Positions 12,128-21,784 of a stretch of DNA of 64,000 nucleotides are shown here, in pieces. The position numbers were made by a program, and so were the translations under genes. Source of the DNA: Anodontia alba (lineage: Eukaryota; Mollusca; Bivalvia; Lucinida; Lucinidae); the NCBI GenBank assembly GCA_964016985.1, contig OZ024826.1, positions 46,352,978-46,416,977 on the forward strand, given 5' to 3'. Position 1 is the first letter of the stretch; each line of letters starts with the position of its first letter. Below the pieces are notes generated by a model. That model saw only the letters and a program-made list of their open reading frames with translations, did not search any database and was not told where the DNA came from.

Positions 12128-12462
12128 TTAGCATCACTGCCCAGGGATGATGTTAATACAGTGCACCATCCTTCGGATAGGACGTTAACTGGATTATCCT
12201 GTTGGGAACGACATCCCCCATGCAGGTTAAAGATCCTACTACTATGGCAAAATTGCTTGTTAATAGTCTATCATGCAAAATCGGCATCCGGTTTAAGCAT
12301 ATTTTATTACTATAATAAATACAGCAAAGGGGTTGGGCCATAAGTTCTCACAACATAAGTTACGACCCTTTACCACCCAGAATTTGTTTCGCCCAAGCAG
12401 GAGTCGAGCCCAAGACCTCTAGTACCAGACGCTAGTGCCCTAACCACTACGCTGCCACACTC
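12128..12462 (-). mobile_element. tRNA-derived SINE (minus strand)
   Basis: Read on the minus strand, the head near 12460 is GTGTGGCAGCGTAGTGGTTA (box A-like). It is followed by GGGCTCGACTCC (box B-like) near 12404, the two internal pol III promoter boxes of a tRNA. An unrelated body then runs to about 12128. This head-plus-body structure is that of a SINE, not a functional tRNA. Confidence 0.6.
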
Positions 12463-12769
12463 CTGTTATATTCGATTCGATTCGCATCCATTTTATTTTA
12501 TTCTATAGTGGCAATAACTTTGTGATATATAATGCTTTTATTTTTACATAAATTTTGGCAATATAAAAAATGTGTTGTATTTGAAAACCGGCATTAAATA
12601 AAGTTGTTATTATGTTTACCCTATTTTATTTTCTCAGAGAAGTTTGTGAAGTTGACAAAACCCTTCATAATGAAGGTTACAGATGCTGGTATACTTTTAT
12701 CCAAAATTCAACTAGTTTGTTTTATCAACAAGAATAGCCTCAGATTTCGAACTTGTAGAGTTCAGATTT

Positions 12770-12990
12770 TATGGGCCGCGTCAATACAAAAAGTACCTTC
12801 GAGCATATGCAAAATGTGTGGATTCACTTCATCCTGCGTATATGCAGGGTCTCATCTGGGCCTATACTCTCCATTGATACTTTCTATAGTATCCAATGAT
12901 TCTGGCAGCGGACAGCGAAAGCCCTGATCAGACTGATCTGGGTCTTCGCTGTCCGTGCATGCCCCGAAGGCAAATTTTCGCTTGACACGG
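12770..12990. mobile_element. Foldback element
   Basis: The centre at 12908-12958 pairs GACAGCGAAAGCCCTGATCA with TGATCTGGGTCTTCGCTGTC. Outer arms around 12780-12830 and 12965-12990 (CCTTCGAGCATATGC and GCATGCCCCGAAGG) pair loosely. The GATCAG centre resembles the core of the 28647-28889 family. Confidence 0.55.
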
Positions 12991-13484
12991 CTCATATGAT
13001 GATTTAGTTTATTTAAACGTCAAATAAACGACAGTATTATATGTGCATACATACTCAGAAGTATAGGATAATTTCTGTTTGCAACCCCATTTATCTTTTG
13101 GGCTTACAAAATTGCTCACAAAAGAACTTACAAAAATCAGAACTTTTGCTAATTATTTATTACCTGAACGTGACCGCTACTTCGGACCAAGAATATTTCA
13201 CGTGAGCAGCGAATGTGTGTCAGCTGTAATAGAACATGAAGAACATTTTCTCTATATTAGACTTTTGCATTACATTGTTTACCAAATGTCATTTGAAGAT
13301 ATCAGGCCTAAAACCCAATATTGATGAATGTTTTAAATTGTTTCTATTTTCTACTCCCTGACATAATGCCTTACGATAGAGAGAACATTCTAGGCACGTT
13401 GTGCTGTCAAGCGAATACAAGTATGTTAATAGAAAATAAAACGTGAAACGATAATTCCCTGCCATTATCGTGTTGTGGGCAGTT
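12991..13484. other. Non-coding stretch
   Basis: An 81-codon plus ORF (13079-13324) has no recognised domain or splice context. Nothing else was seen. Confidence 0.4.
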
Positions 13485-14125
13485 AACTGTCAAAAATTGA
13501 CGAAATATGCTGATGAGCAATCCCAAAGCAGATCTCCACAATATCAATGCACACATCAAATTTGGTGTAAATCCACTGAGATTTACTCAAATTATTGTCC
13601 TTAGAGTAAAATACAGATGTGTTGCGGGCAGATAACTCTGTCAAAAATAGACAGAAACTCTACCATATTAGCAACCCCAAAGCATATGTCCATAAAATCA
13701 ATGCACACACCAAGTTTGGTGAAAATCCATTGATATTTAGTAAAGTTACCGTCATAAATGAAAATACGGACGTGTCCCGGACAGATAACTGTCAAAAATT
13801 GACGAAATTTGCCAATCAGCTATCCCAAAGCAGATTTCCACAATATCAATGCACACACCAAGTTTGGTGAAAATCCATTGATATTTAATAAAATTTATCA
13901 GCCGGAAATGGAAATATGGATCTGTCGCGGGCAGATAACTCTGTCAAAAATTGACAAACTTTTCCAATTAACAGCCCCAAACTAGATCTCCGTAATATCA
14001 ATGCGCACATCGAGTTTGGTGAAAATCCATTGATATTTACTCAAGTTATCGCCCGGAAACGAAAATACGGACGGACGGACGTACGACAGACGGACTGACG
14101 GATAGACGGACGGACACACGGACAG
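13485..14125. repeat. Tandem array of about four 151-bp units ending in GGAC/GGACGG repeats
   Basis: The anchor TGTCAAAAAT recurs at about 13489, 13639, 13790 and 13942, a spacing of 150 to 152 bases. Each unit also contains ACCAAGTTTGGTGAAAATCC and a TTTA.T.AA.TTA.CG end. The last unit runs into ACGGACGGACGTACGACAGA and similar short ACGG repeats to about 14120. The architecture matches the other modular repeats at 50610-51250 and 25780-26350. Confidence 0.8.
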
Positions 14126-14271
14126 CCAACGTGATACCATAACAAAAAAAACAAACAAACAAACAAAAAACAATAAAGAATATTAGGGAAGGTGATGAAA
14201 GGTGATAGGTCAAAATAAGTAAAAATAGCTAAAATCATTTTATAATTATTATTATTATTATTATTAATCAT
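14126..14271. other. Spacer with AAAC and TTA microsatellites
   Basis: CAAACAAACAAACAAA at about 14153 and a (TTA)n run at 14246-14266. No gene. Confidence 0.6.
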
Positions 14272-14360
14272 ACTACGATGACTGGTAGATCTGTCGGCCT
14301 GATTTGCTAAACAGGGGATCACGGGTTCGCGTTCTGCATCGAGCACACTTTTCCTCCTTA
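14272..14360 (+). mobile_element. tRNA-like SINE fragment
   Basis: ATCACGGGTTCGCGTTCTGC resembles a tRNA box B/TpsiC arm. It is followed by GCACACTTTTCCTCCTTAGT, which recurs after the next copy at 14533. Box A is damaged. Confidence 0.45.
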
Positions 14361-14532
14361 GTTTACTTTACTGGCAACCATGTAAATTGTTGACTGCGGG
14401 GAAAGGCTTGAAACTGTTAGTATGTTCTGTTGGTGTCTGGGAAGGGCTGCGGCTTGTGATTGTGCACACCCTGGACTTTTCTCGTACCATTTTTTAAAAA
14501 GTTAGAAGGGGTGTAGTAATTGGCAGGACCGT

Positions 14533-14650
14533 CGGCCTAGTTAGCTCAGTTGGTAGAGCAGCTAACAACTCTTGCAAGCAGGCATTCGTAGGTTTGTGTC
14601 CGTATCGGGCGCACTTTTTTCTCCTTAGTTTACTTTTATACTATACTTGG
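14533..14650 (+). mobile_element. tRNA-like SINE fragment with good box A
   Basis: GCCTAGTTAGCTCAGTTGG carries a consensus box A, and GGTTTGTGTCC is a weakened box B. The downstream CTCCTTAGTTTACTTT is shared with the copy at 14272. The tRNA fold beyond the D arm is poor, so I do not call a functional tRNA. Confidence 0.5.
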
Positions 14651-14654
14651 GATC

Positions 14655-14769
14655 TTATGGCTTGACATGCTGCAAATTGCCAATTTCGGTCTTGAATATG
14701 CCAAGGCTTGGCAAGCTGACAGCAATTTGTGACAGGGCATTCCACTGAACGATAGATAGTGGACAAAAT
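14655..14769 (-). pseudogene. LINE reverse-transcriptase C-terminal fragment
   Basis: On the minus strand one frame reads SIVQWNALSQIAVSLPSLGI then FKTEIGNLQHV to a TAA at 14657-14655. The pattern WNxL..........LxxFK is the usual last motif of CR1/jockey-like LINE reverse transcriptases. Only about 36 codons remain. Confidence 0.65.
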
Positions 14770-15254
14770 AATACTTTAAAATTAACAAAACAATCCTTTC
14801 CAGTGTTTAGTTGTCAAAGTGGCCGCGCTGAGACGTAGGGGTGTTTGGTATGTCATAATCTGAAAGAGGTACTGCGATCTTCGTGCTATCGAAACTTTTC
14901 AGATTATCTATTGATTATCACCCCCATACCTAAAAGATTTTATATGTATTAAAGATACCTCTTATATAATAAACGTAAAAAAAGACTGCCTTTGGAAACA
15001 AACAACACACTACGGATTAGAAAATGGGAGTCTCGGTTTTATTGAGACTCCTCATAAGCAGTAATGAAGTTTGCAACACCGCTTACGCCCTCCAGCGTAT
15101 ACATGAGCAGAACTCCATTTTCAAATATGCCACAATGGGTCCAATGATCCCGACGGAAATGAAATATAATCTGCACTATGGTGATGTACTGGGTGATGTT
15201 CTACCGCCGCCACACGGCACCAATACCAGCTGCAGTGTAGTAAAATAAACATAA
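14770..15254. other. Non-coding stretch between two LINE scraps
   Basis: The sequence near 14976 (TAAACGTAAAAAAAGACTGC) recurs in altered form at 15246 (TAAACATAAAAAGAGATTGC), so the block between them may be a small insertion or duplication. No exon is supported. Confidence 0.35.
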
Positions 15255-15479
15255 AAAGAGATTGCCTTTGGAATGCCAGGTGTACAAAAAAAAAGTCTGG
15301 AACACCCAAGACCCAAGAGCGCAAGGTTTGGTAGTAATTATTTCGGCTTCCGGGTAGCAAATCTCTGGAATTCGTTTCTAGATGAAGCTAAGAGACTTAC
15401 AGAGTTTAGCTCCTATAAAGCGTCCCGTAAGGTTTATCTCCAGTATGTAAACGACTGCCATAGGGTATTCGCTTAAAAA
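15255..15479 (+). pseudogene. LINE reverse-transcriptase C-terminal fragment
   Basis: The frame ending at TAA 15474-15476 reads HPRPKSARFGSNYFGFR, VANLWNSFLDEAKRL and TEFSSYKASRKVYLQ. The pattern R.G...F......LWNS......L..FK is characteristic of the C-terminus of non-LTR retrotransposon reverse transcriptases. About 60 codons remain and the catalytic domain is missing. Confidence 0.65.
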
Positions 15480-15668
15480 TGACTCCCAACAGCCAATAAT
15501 TGCGTAAGAGCAAAAGTTGAACTGGCAAACATACAGAAAACGTCTTTGAGTACTTTTAGGCCGACAGAGACAATTCTCATCGCTTATTTTTATCCTCGGA
15601 GAGAGCATAATAAAGATGCAATTTTCCTGTGATTTTGCAAATTGACCACCATATGGTTTGAAGTAGTT

Positions 15669-15705
<37 letters not shown>

Positions 15706-16419
15706 CTTTACCACATTGATGATTTATGGAGACAAATGCTATGCAGTCTAGCTGTCAGTGACATGTCATTGAACTGATGTTAACGGAGTTGCTATAAAAG
15801 TGGAAAAGTTTTACTGTATGCGTTTTTTTTTTTTTTTTTGTTTGTTTGTTTTTTTTTTTTTTGTTTTTTTTTTTTTTTTTGTCGGGTATATCGTCGTCAT
15901 CATCATCATTGTTCATTAATCATGACCCTACAATGTACTCATTTATTTCGCAGCTGATGCTTACATTTACCTTCCAAATGCTACTTTTTTCTATTGTTTA
16001 AGACTGTAAGCATGTCAATTGTTACCATTTCCACACGAACCATGTAATACTTCTTATTGAGGTATTTGGAGTACTTGACAGATTCCAGAGTCAGACATGC
16101 ATGCCACATCTCACACTGTGAGATAAAATCTCACAGAATTTGGCCCATCTGATAGGCGATTCCCATAAAAAATTCAAATCTCACAGAATTTTCAGACCAT
16201 TTTAAAACAGATTTTATGAAAAAATAAAATATACATAAATCACACGCTGTTGTAGTTTTCATAAGCTTATTTCATCGAAACAAAAGACATTAGATTATAA
16301 TAGGGGAGCTCCAAAGTAATGTTTAAGAAAATCTCACACAATTTTGTCAAATCTCTCTGAAAATTTTGCCTTATCTCACAGATTTCAGTCCACAGCTGAG
16401 CTTATGGCATGTATGTTCA
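15480..16419. other. Non-coding flank of the LTR element with poly-T tracts
   Basis: Long T runs lie at 15670-15705 and 15823-15880. The segment 16085-16400 repeats ATCTCACA(G/C)AATTT motifs several times. No exon was seen. GTTCA at 16415-16419 is the upstream copy of the retrotransposon target duplication. Confidence 0.6.
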
Positions 16420-16599
16420 TGTAGTATCTTACAGAAACGTATATATGGTAGGGATTGGTTAAGTATATCTGTTTAATATGTATTAGTAGATTATTGTGTT
16501 ATGTCAGCTTGGAGCATAGAGCTAATAAAAGTGCATGGTTAAATTCGTTGTTCCTTGTGGGTTAAATCCCGGGTTTGCTCGGCAACCCATAACACTACA
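16420..16599 (+). repeat. 5' LTR
   Basis: It begins TGTAG and ends CTACA (TG...CA ends). A TATATA-like word lies at 16440-16446, and the AATAAA polyadenylation signal at 16524-16529 implies an R region downstream of it. It is identical to the 3' LTR. Confidence 0.95.
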
Positions 16600-16601
16600 A
16601 T

Positions 16602-16612
16602 TGGCGACGAGG
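16602..16612 (+). other. Retrotransposon primer-binding site
   Basis: TGGCGACGAGG starts two bases after the LTR. TGG is the complement of a tRNA CCA end, as expected for reverse-transcription priming. A serine tRNA is plausible for Mag-type elements but was not verified. Confidence 0.7.
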
Positions 16613-16759
16613 TTAAACTCCAATAATTGACAGTATTAAATTGGATTGGAAGTATTAAATTAGATCTGGAGTTTTAAATTGGAACTGAAGTTAAATCTGT
16701 ACAATTAAATTTGTCATGGAAATTAAATTTGGAAAGTATTAAATTAGTAAACCAGAACT

Positions 16760-19700
16760 ATGGCTGAGAAAATAGAATTAAATTCAGTTGACAAGTTCGA
16801 TCCTCATAGTGATCCAACACACTTAGCACAGTCATGGGAACGTTGGCTTAGAAGTTTTGAGTTATTTGCTGCAGGCAAAGGAGTAACTGACTATGATCAG
16901 AAAAGAGCTTTATTATTGCACTGCGCAGGGATGGCAGTCCAAGACATTTACTTTACATTAACTGAAGAAGATGGAGACAATGTATATCAAAAAGTCACCA
17001 AAACTTTGGAAAAACATTTTGAACAAAAAATAAATGTGCCTTATGAGAGGTATGCTTTTCGAACAATGAAACAGGAGGATTCGGAAACCATTGAAGAATT
17101 TATTACCAGATTACGGCGAAAGGCAGTGCTGTGCAAATTTGCAAACGTTGACCAACAAATTAGGGACCAAGTCATAGAAAAATGTCGTAGTCATAAATTA
17201 AGAGTGAAATTATTAGAAAAAGGACATGACTTGACACTAGAAAATTTACGGTTAATAGCATCAACTGTTGAACGTGTGCAGGACCAAGCCAAACAAATGG
17301 AGGGACAGTCACCGATGGTAGAATCTGTCCATCGGGTCACAAACAAAGGTGCCAGGCCCAAATTTCAGCCAAGACAGAGTGCGAAGCCCAAGGGATGTTT
17401 CCGTTGTGGCAAAGTTGGGCACTTCGCTAAGGACCCTTCATGTCCAGCCAAGGATAAAATTTGTCACAAGTGCGGTTTTAAGGGACATTTCCAGAAATTT
17501 TGCAATACAAAGCAAAAGGGAAAAGGCAAGGAAAAAGGAGCCTCAAAATTTAATAGCAGTAATATTCGATTAGTTGAAGAGGACAGTTCAAGTGATGAAT
17601 ATGCATTTTCAGTTGGAAGCGGTACTGAAAAAATGAGCATTTACCTGGATGGCCATTGTGTTGATGTAATAATTGACAGTGGCGCAACAGTGAACATTAT
17701 TGATAAAAGTACGTGGGCAAGCTTAAAAGCAAAGCACATAAAATGTAAATCAGAGAGGTCAAATAAAAAACTCTACACCTATAGCAGTGATAAGCCACTT
17801 GATTTAATTGGGAAGTTTTCTACAGTTGTTTCATTAAAGGGACCGCACCAAGAAATAGAAGCAGATTTTTATGTGATTAATGGTGAAGGACCAGCATTGT
17901 TAGGAAAGCAGACTGCAATGGATTTGGGAGTTTTGAAAATTGAAATCAATGCAGTTCAGGATGACAAACTTAAAAAGTATGCAGAGTGTTTCAATGGTAT
18001 AGGAAAGTTATCAGACTATGAGTTAAAGTTGCATATTGATGACAGTGTAGAACCAGTGGCACAAAGAATGTACAGAATACCATTTAGTTTGCAAGAGAGA
18101 GTGACGAAAAAACTTGATGAACTGGAATCTTTGGATATAATTGAAAAAGTGAATACACCTACGTCATGGGTTAGTCCAGTTTTAGTTGTGCCAAAGCCAA
18201 ATGGAGATATTAGACTATGCGTCGATATGAGACAAGCAAACAAGGCTATTGTAAGAGAACAGCATCCTATCCCCACAGTCGACGAAATCCTATATAAAAT
18301 GAATGGAAGTGAAGTGTTTAGCAAGCTGGATTTACGTCTTGGTTATCATCAGATTGTTCTTGAAGAAAAATCAAGGGACATAACTACATTCGTGACAAAT
18401 AATGGATTATACCGGTATAAGAGACTAATGTTTGGAATTAATATGGCTCCCCAGAAATATCAGCAGGTTATTTCACAGGTATTTAATGACTGTGAAGGAG
18501 TTCAAAATATTTCAGATGATATTGTGGTACACGGTAGAAACAGAGAAGAACATGATCAGAGATTAGAAAAGGCATTAAACAGAATGAAAGAACGAAACCT
18601 TACATTGAATGGTGATAAATGTGAGTTTGGAATGGATAAAATTACATTTATGGGACATGTTTTATCAAAGAATGGCATTGGACCAACATCAGAACGTGTT
18701 AAAGCGCTTCTAAATGCAAAAGAGCCACAGAATGCACAGGAAGTAAAATCGTTCTTGGGACTAGTTAACTTTTCAGCACGGTATATTCCGAATTTGGCTA
18801 CAATATCAGAGCCACTTAGACGACTGACAAAGAAACATGCTAAATTCGAATGGGGAAAGGAGCAGAAAGAAAGTTTTGAGAAACTGAAAAACTGTTTGAC
18901 AGAAAGTAGTACACTGGGACATTTTAGGCTAGACGCAACAAGGACACAATTGGTTTGTGACGCAAGTAACGTAGGAATTGGTGCAGTACTCATACAAGAA
19001 TATGGCGATCAAAGGAAAGTTATAAGCTATGCTAGTCGTACTTTATCTGATGTTGAAAAGAAATATTCTGTTACAGAAAAGGAGGCACTTGGAGTGGTGT
19101 GGGCATGTGAAAAGTTTCACGTCTACCTTTACGGCATAAAATTTGAATTGATAACAGACCACAAGGCGCTCGAAGTGCTTTACAGCGAAAAGGGAAAACC
19201 TAACTGTAGAGTTCAGCGATGGGTAATGAAACTGTTGCCGTATGACTTTATAATACGTTATGAAAGTGGGCGACGTAATGTAGCAGATGCCTTGTCACGG
19301 TTAGTGGGTATCAGTACGGTGAAACAGGATACTGGATCGCGAATCCAGAAGCAAACCGAGGATTATATTCGATTCGTAGCAAGGGAAGCAACACCGTCAG
19401 CGATAAAAACACGCGAAGTAGAGGAGGCGTCAAAAGATGACGTCGAATTAATAAATGTGAGATCTTGTTTGAAAAAGGAAAAGTTTGATAAATCGTGTGC
19501 AAATTATATCCCAGTGAAAGATGAGTTGTGCAATATTGGATATATAGTGTTACGCGGTACGCGATTAGTTATTCCTGAAAAGTTGAGGTTGAAATGTATT
19601 AAATTAGCTCATCAAGGTCATTTAGGTGTTGTGGGTACAAAGCAGTTGTTGCGTACAAAAGTGTGGTGGCCAGGCATTGATCGTGATGTAGAGAGATACG

Positions 19701-20686
19701 TGAGATCATGCCATGGTTGTCAAATTGTGAGTGATATGCCAAAACCGGAACCACTTAAACCCACAGAGTTGCCATCAGGACCTTGGCAAGATGTTTGTGT
19801 TGATTTATTAGGGCCATTAGATTCAGGTCATTATGTATTTCTATGTGTGGATTATTATAGTCGGTATTATGAACTTGAAATTATGAAGGATACGTCAAGT
19901 GAAAGAATAATAGATGCGTTAGAGAATATGTTTTCGCGTCATGGATATCCGGTTTCAATCACCAGCGATAATGGACCTCAATTCCGGTCAGCTGTCTACG
20001 CTAACTTTCTAAAGGAATGTGGAATAAGTCAGCGTAGAGTTACTCCACTTTACCCAGCTGCTAATGGGGAAGTAGAAAGACAAAATAGGTCATTGTTGAA
20101 AAGGATTAGAATAGCACAAGCCGAGTCAAAAGACTGGAAGAAAGAACTAAGAACATATCTTTTTGCGTATCGTACAACCCCTCATTCGGTTACTCATGTA
20201 GCTCCTGCGAAACTGATGTTTACTCGTGAGCTGCGCACTAAGCTTCCTCAAGTTGAGAACTTGAGCAAGGTGCCGTATGACGAAGAACTTAGAGATAAAG
20301 ATGCAATGAACAAATGTAAGAACAAAATGTACATTGATGAAAAGCGTGGTGCTAAGGAAAGTGACTTAGAAACAGGGAGTAAAGTTCTAGTGAAAAAGGA
20401 ACGTCAGAGCAAAATGGACACACCATTTGTGCCAGTACCATACAAACTTGTAGATAAACATGGAAACAGTTGTACGGTTGAATCACCTGAAGGCGTTCAG
20501 TACAAAAGGAACAATACTCAAGTTAAAAGGTACCAGGAGTCACTTGATGATACTCCTGAAATCGAGGACATATTACCTCAGACTACGGATAACGAACCGG
20601 AAACGGAAGGGACTCTGAGTTTACCGTCAAGACCAGTACGCGAGCGAAGGTTACCAAAGAAGTTCGATGACTTTGTCATGACTTAA
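16760..20686 (+). CDS. gag-pol: Gag-Pol polyprotein of the Steamer-like retrotransposon
   Basis: One uninterrupted 1308-residue frame. Gag (about 1-260) ends in two zinc knuckles: C213-x2-C216-x4-H221-x6-C228, which is longer than usual, and canonical C235-x2-C238-x4-H243-x4-C248. The aspartic protease has DSGA at 306-309. Reverse transcriptase covers about 420-650, with D524 and the active-site pair D586-D587 in NISDD, the serine variant found in this clade. RNase H has D734, E775 and D800. Integrase has H951/H954 and C984/C987, with a catalytic D1015, D1070, E1106 triad (35 residues between the last two). Gag and Pol share one frame, so no programmed frameshift is needed. There are no stops or missing catalytic residues, so it is potentially active. 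The start is the first ATG after a 160-base leader. Confidence 0.95.
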   Translation: MAEKIELNSVDKFDPHSDPTHLAQSWERWLRSFELFAAGKGVTDYDQKRALLLHCAGMAVQDIYFTLTEEDGDNVYQKVTKTLEKHFEQKINVPYERYAFRTMKQEDSETIEEFITRLRRKAVLCKFANVDQQIRDQVIEKCRSHKLRVKLLEKGHDLTLENLRLIASTVERVQDQAKQMEGQSPMVESVHRVTNKGARPKFQPRQSAKPKGCFRCGKVGHFAKDPSCPAKDKICHKCGFKGHFQKFCNTKQKGKGKEKGASKFNSSNIRLVEEDSSSDEYAFSVGSGTEKMSIYLDGHCVDVIIDSGATVNIIDKSTWASLKAKHIKCKSERSNKKLYTYSSDKPLDLIGKFSTVVSLKGPHQEIEADFYVINGEGPALLGKQTAMDLGVLKIEINAVQDDKLKKYAECFNGIGKLSDYELKLHIDDSVEPVAQRMYRIPFSLQERVTKKLDELESLDIIEKVNTPTSWVSPVLVVPKPNGDIRLCVDMRQANKAIVREQHPIPTVDEILYKMNGSEVFSKLDLRLGYHQIVLEEKSRDITTFVTNNGLYRYKRLMFGINMAPQKYQQVISQVFNDCEGVQNISDDIVVHGRNREEHDQRLEKALNRMKERNLTLNGDKCEFGMDKITFMGHVLSKNGIGPTSERVKALLNAKEPQNAQEVKSFLGLVNFSARYIPNLATISEPLRRLTKKHAKFEWGKEQKESFEKLKNCLTESSTLGHFRLDATRTQLVCDASNVGIGAVLIQEYGDQRKVISYASRTLSDVEKKYSVTEKEALGVVWACEKFHVYLYGIKFELITDHKALEVLYSEKGKPNCRVQRWVMKLLPYDFIIRYESGRRNVADALSRLVGISTVKQDTGSRIQKQTEDYIRFVAREATPSAIKTREVEEASKDDVELINVRSCLKKEKFDKSCANYIPVKDELCNIGYIVLRGTRLVIPEKLRLKCIKLAHQGHLGVVGTKQLLRTKVWWPGIDRDVERYVRSCHGCQIVSDMPKPEPLKPTELPSGPWQDVCVDLLGPLDSGHYVFLCVDYYSRYYELEIMKDTSSERIIDALENMFSRHGYPVSITSDNGPQFRSAVYANFLKECGISQRRVTPLYPAANGEVERQNRSLLKRIRIAQAESKDWKKELRTYLFAYRTTPHSVTHVAPAKLMFTRELRTKLPQVENLSKVPYDEELRDKDAMNKCKNKMYIDEKRGAKESDLETGSKVLVKKERQSKMDTPFVPVPYKLVDKHGNSCTVESPEGVQYKRNNTQVKRYQESLDDTPEIEDILPQTTDNEPETEGTLSLPSRPVRERRLPKKFDDFVMT

Positions 20687-21182
20687 GTTGAACTGTATCA
20701 GTATTTTCAGTTGGATAAGTCAAATTGATATTTGATAATGAAAACTGACTTGAACTGATGGGACTGAGCCGTACAATCAGAGGAGACTTATTCGCTTATT
20801 TAGTAGAAATTGCTTTTGCAGTGTTTTATGTTATTATATAATATGTTTTTTAGATTTAATGTTAGAAAACATGTTTGAAACATAGTGATACTTATGGTTG
20901 GAAAAAAAAAAAACAACTTGGGACAGCCTCTTTAATATGAAACATTTTGCGCATTATTTCAGACTGAACATGTTTACATGAAATTATATCATTTTCATGG
21001 TTAACCTAAATTCCTAACTGTTGAAAAGGCATGAAATTGAATAAGCCTGAAAGATAAACATTTACTTGTGTTTTCTGGTAATAATTAACTGATAAAAGAC
21101 AAGAGCTACAGCTAATAACAGACTAGCGTGGAGTTTGGGTTGTAATATTTTTCTTGATATACTTTACAAGCAATTGCTTTTC

Positions 21183-21196
21183 AAAAAGGGGGAAAA
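21183..21196 (+). other. Polypurine tract
   Basis: AAAAAGGGGGAAAA lies directly against the 3' LTR, the usual plus-strand primer position in LTR retrotransposons. Confidence 0.85.
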
Positions 21197-21376
21197 TGTA
21201 GTATCTTACAGAAACGTATATATGGTAGGGATTGGTTAAGTATATCTGTTTAATATGTATTAGTAGATTATTGTGTTATGTCAGCTTGGAGCATAGAGCT
21301 AATAAAAGTGCATGGTTAAATTCGTTGTTCCTTGTGGGTTAAATCCCGGGTTTGCTCGGCAACCCATAACACTACA
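21197..21376 (+). repeat. 3' LTR
   Basis: It is identical to the 5' LTR, with AATAAA at 21301-21306. The target duplication GTTCA follows immediately. Confidence 0.95.
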
Positions 21377-21775
21377 GTTCAGAATGCAAAAAATACCAAA
21401 AAAAAAAAAATAAAATAAATAAATAAATAAATAATGAAAAATCATTCAAGAGGCATTGAAGTCAGGTAGTAGATATATCGCCTTTGTTGTTCTCATGTGT
21501 ATTCTGTTTTGTTTTTTTTTTTTTGTTTTTTGTTTTTTTTTGTATATTGTTTATTTCGTGTGAATGGCTTCAGTTGGGGTTTCCTTAAATTGTGTATAAC
21601 ATTCTATTCTATATTCTATTCTATGTTGTTTTCCCCGTTGGGTGTGGTGGGTTTTACCCTCAAAAGCCAAAATGGCTTCCTCCTAACGTTGGAGAAATTG
21701 CGAAGTAGACACCAAGCGTATTTTCACATAGTTTGTCTTCATTTTTGTCATACTGTACATGCATTCGATTTAATC
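21377..21775 (+). promoter_or_regulatory. PLRG1 5' flank and probable 5' UTR
   Basis: This 399-base gap between the retrotransposon and the PLRG1 start codon must hold the end of the original promoter and the 5' UTR. It contains an A run with AAAT repeats (21396-21434), T-rich tracts (21508-21541) and a TATTCTATTC repeat (21602-21625). From about 21640 it is more balanced sequence that looks like transcribed leader. No clear TATA box was seen and the transcription start was not located. Confidence 0.4.
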
Positions 21776-21784
21776 ATGTCTGAG
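21776..21784 (+). CDS. PLRG1: PLRG1 exon 1 (coding part)
   Basis: ATGTCTGAG then the strong donor GTAAGC encodes M-S-E and joins in phase 0 to exon 2 (D-V-Q-K-H-S). Other animals also have a tiny first coding segment before VQKHSV, which supports this start despite its small size. Confidence 0.85.

Larger units (their letters stand above)
16420..21376 (+). mobile_element. Complete Steamer-like/Mag-clade Ty3-gypsy LTR retrotransposon
   Basis: The 4957-base element is bounded by two 180-base LTRs (16420-16599 and 21197-21376) that I found identical on direct comparison. It is flanked by GTTCA on both sides (16415-16419 and 21377-21381). It contains a primer-binding site just after the 5' LTR, a single open gag-pol frame and a purine tract before the 3' LTR. 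Size, LTR length, single ORF and 5-base duplication all resemble what is known of Steamer, the retroelement amplified in clam transmissible leukaemia. No env-like ORF is present. Identical LTRs mean a recent insertion. It lies in the same orientation as PLRG1, 400 bases before its start codon. Confidence 0.93.

Noticed and set aside
13485..14125. CRISPR-like regular spacing of repeats
   Set aside because: Units are contiguous 151-base tandem repeats in a eukaryotic genome, with no short repeat/unique spacer structure and no cas genes.
15670..15880. Long T runs as LINE poly-A tails on the minus strand
   Set aside because: They cannot be tied to any element end with a target duplication; treated as simple repeats.
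16420..21376. Element as an endogenous retrovirus with envelope
   Set aside because: After the Gag-Pol stop at 20686 only about 500 non-coding bases precede the 3' LTR; there is no env-like frame.
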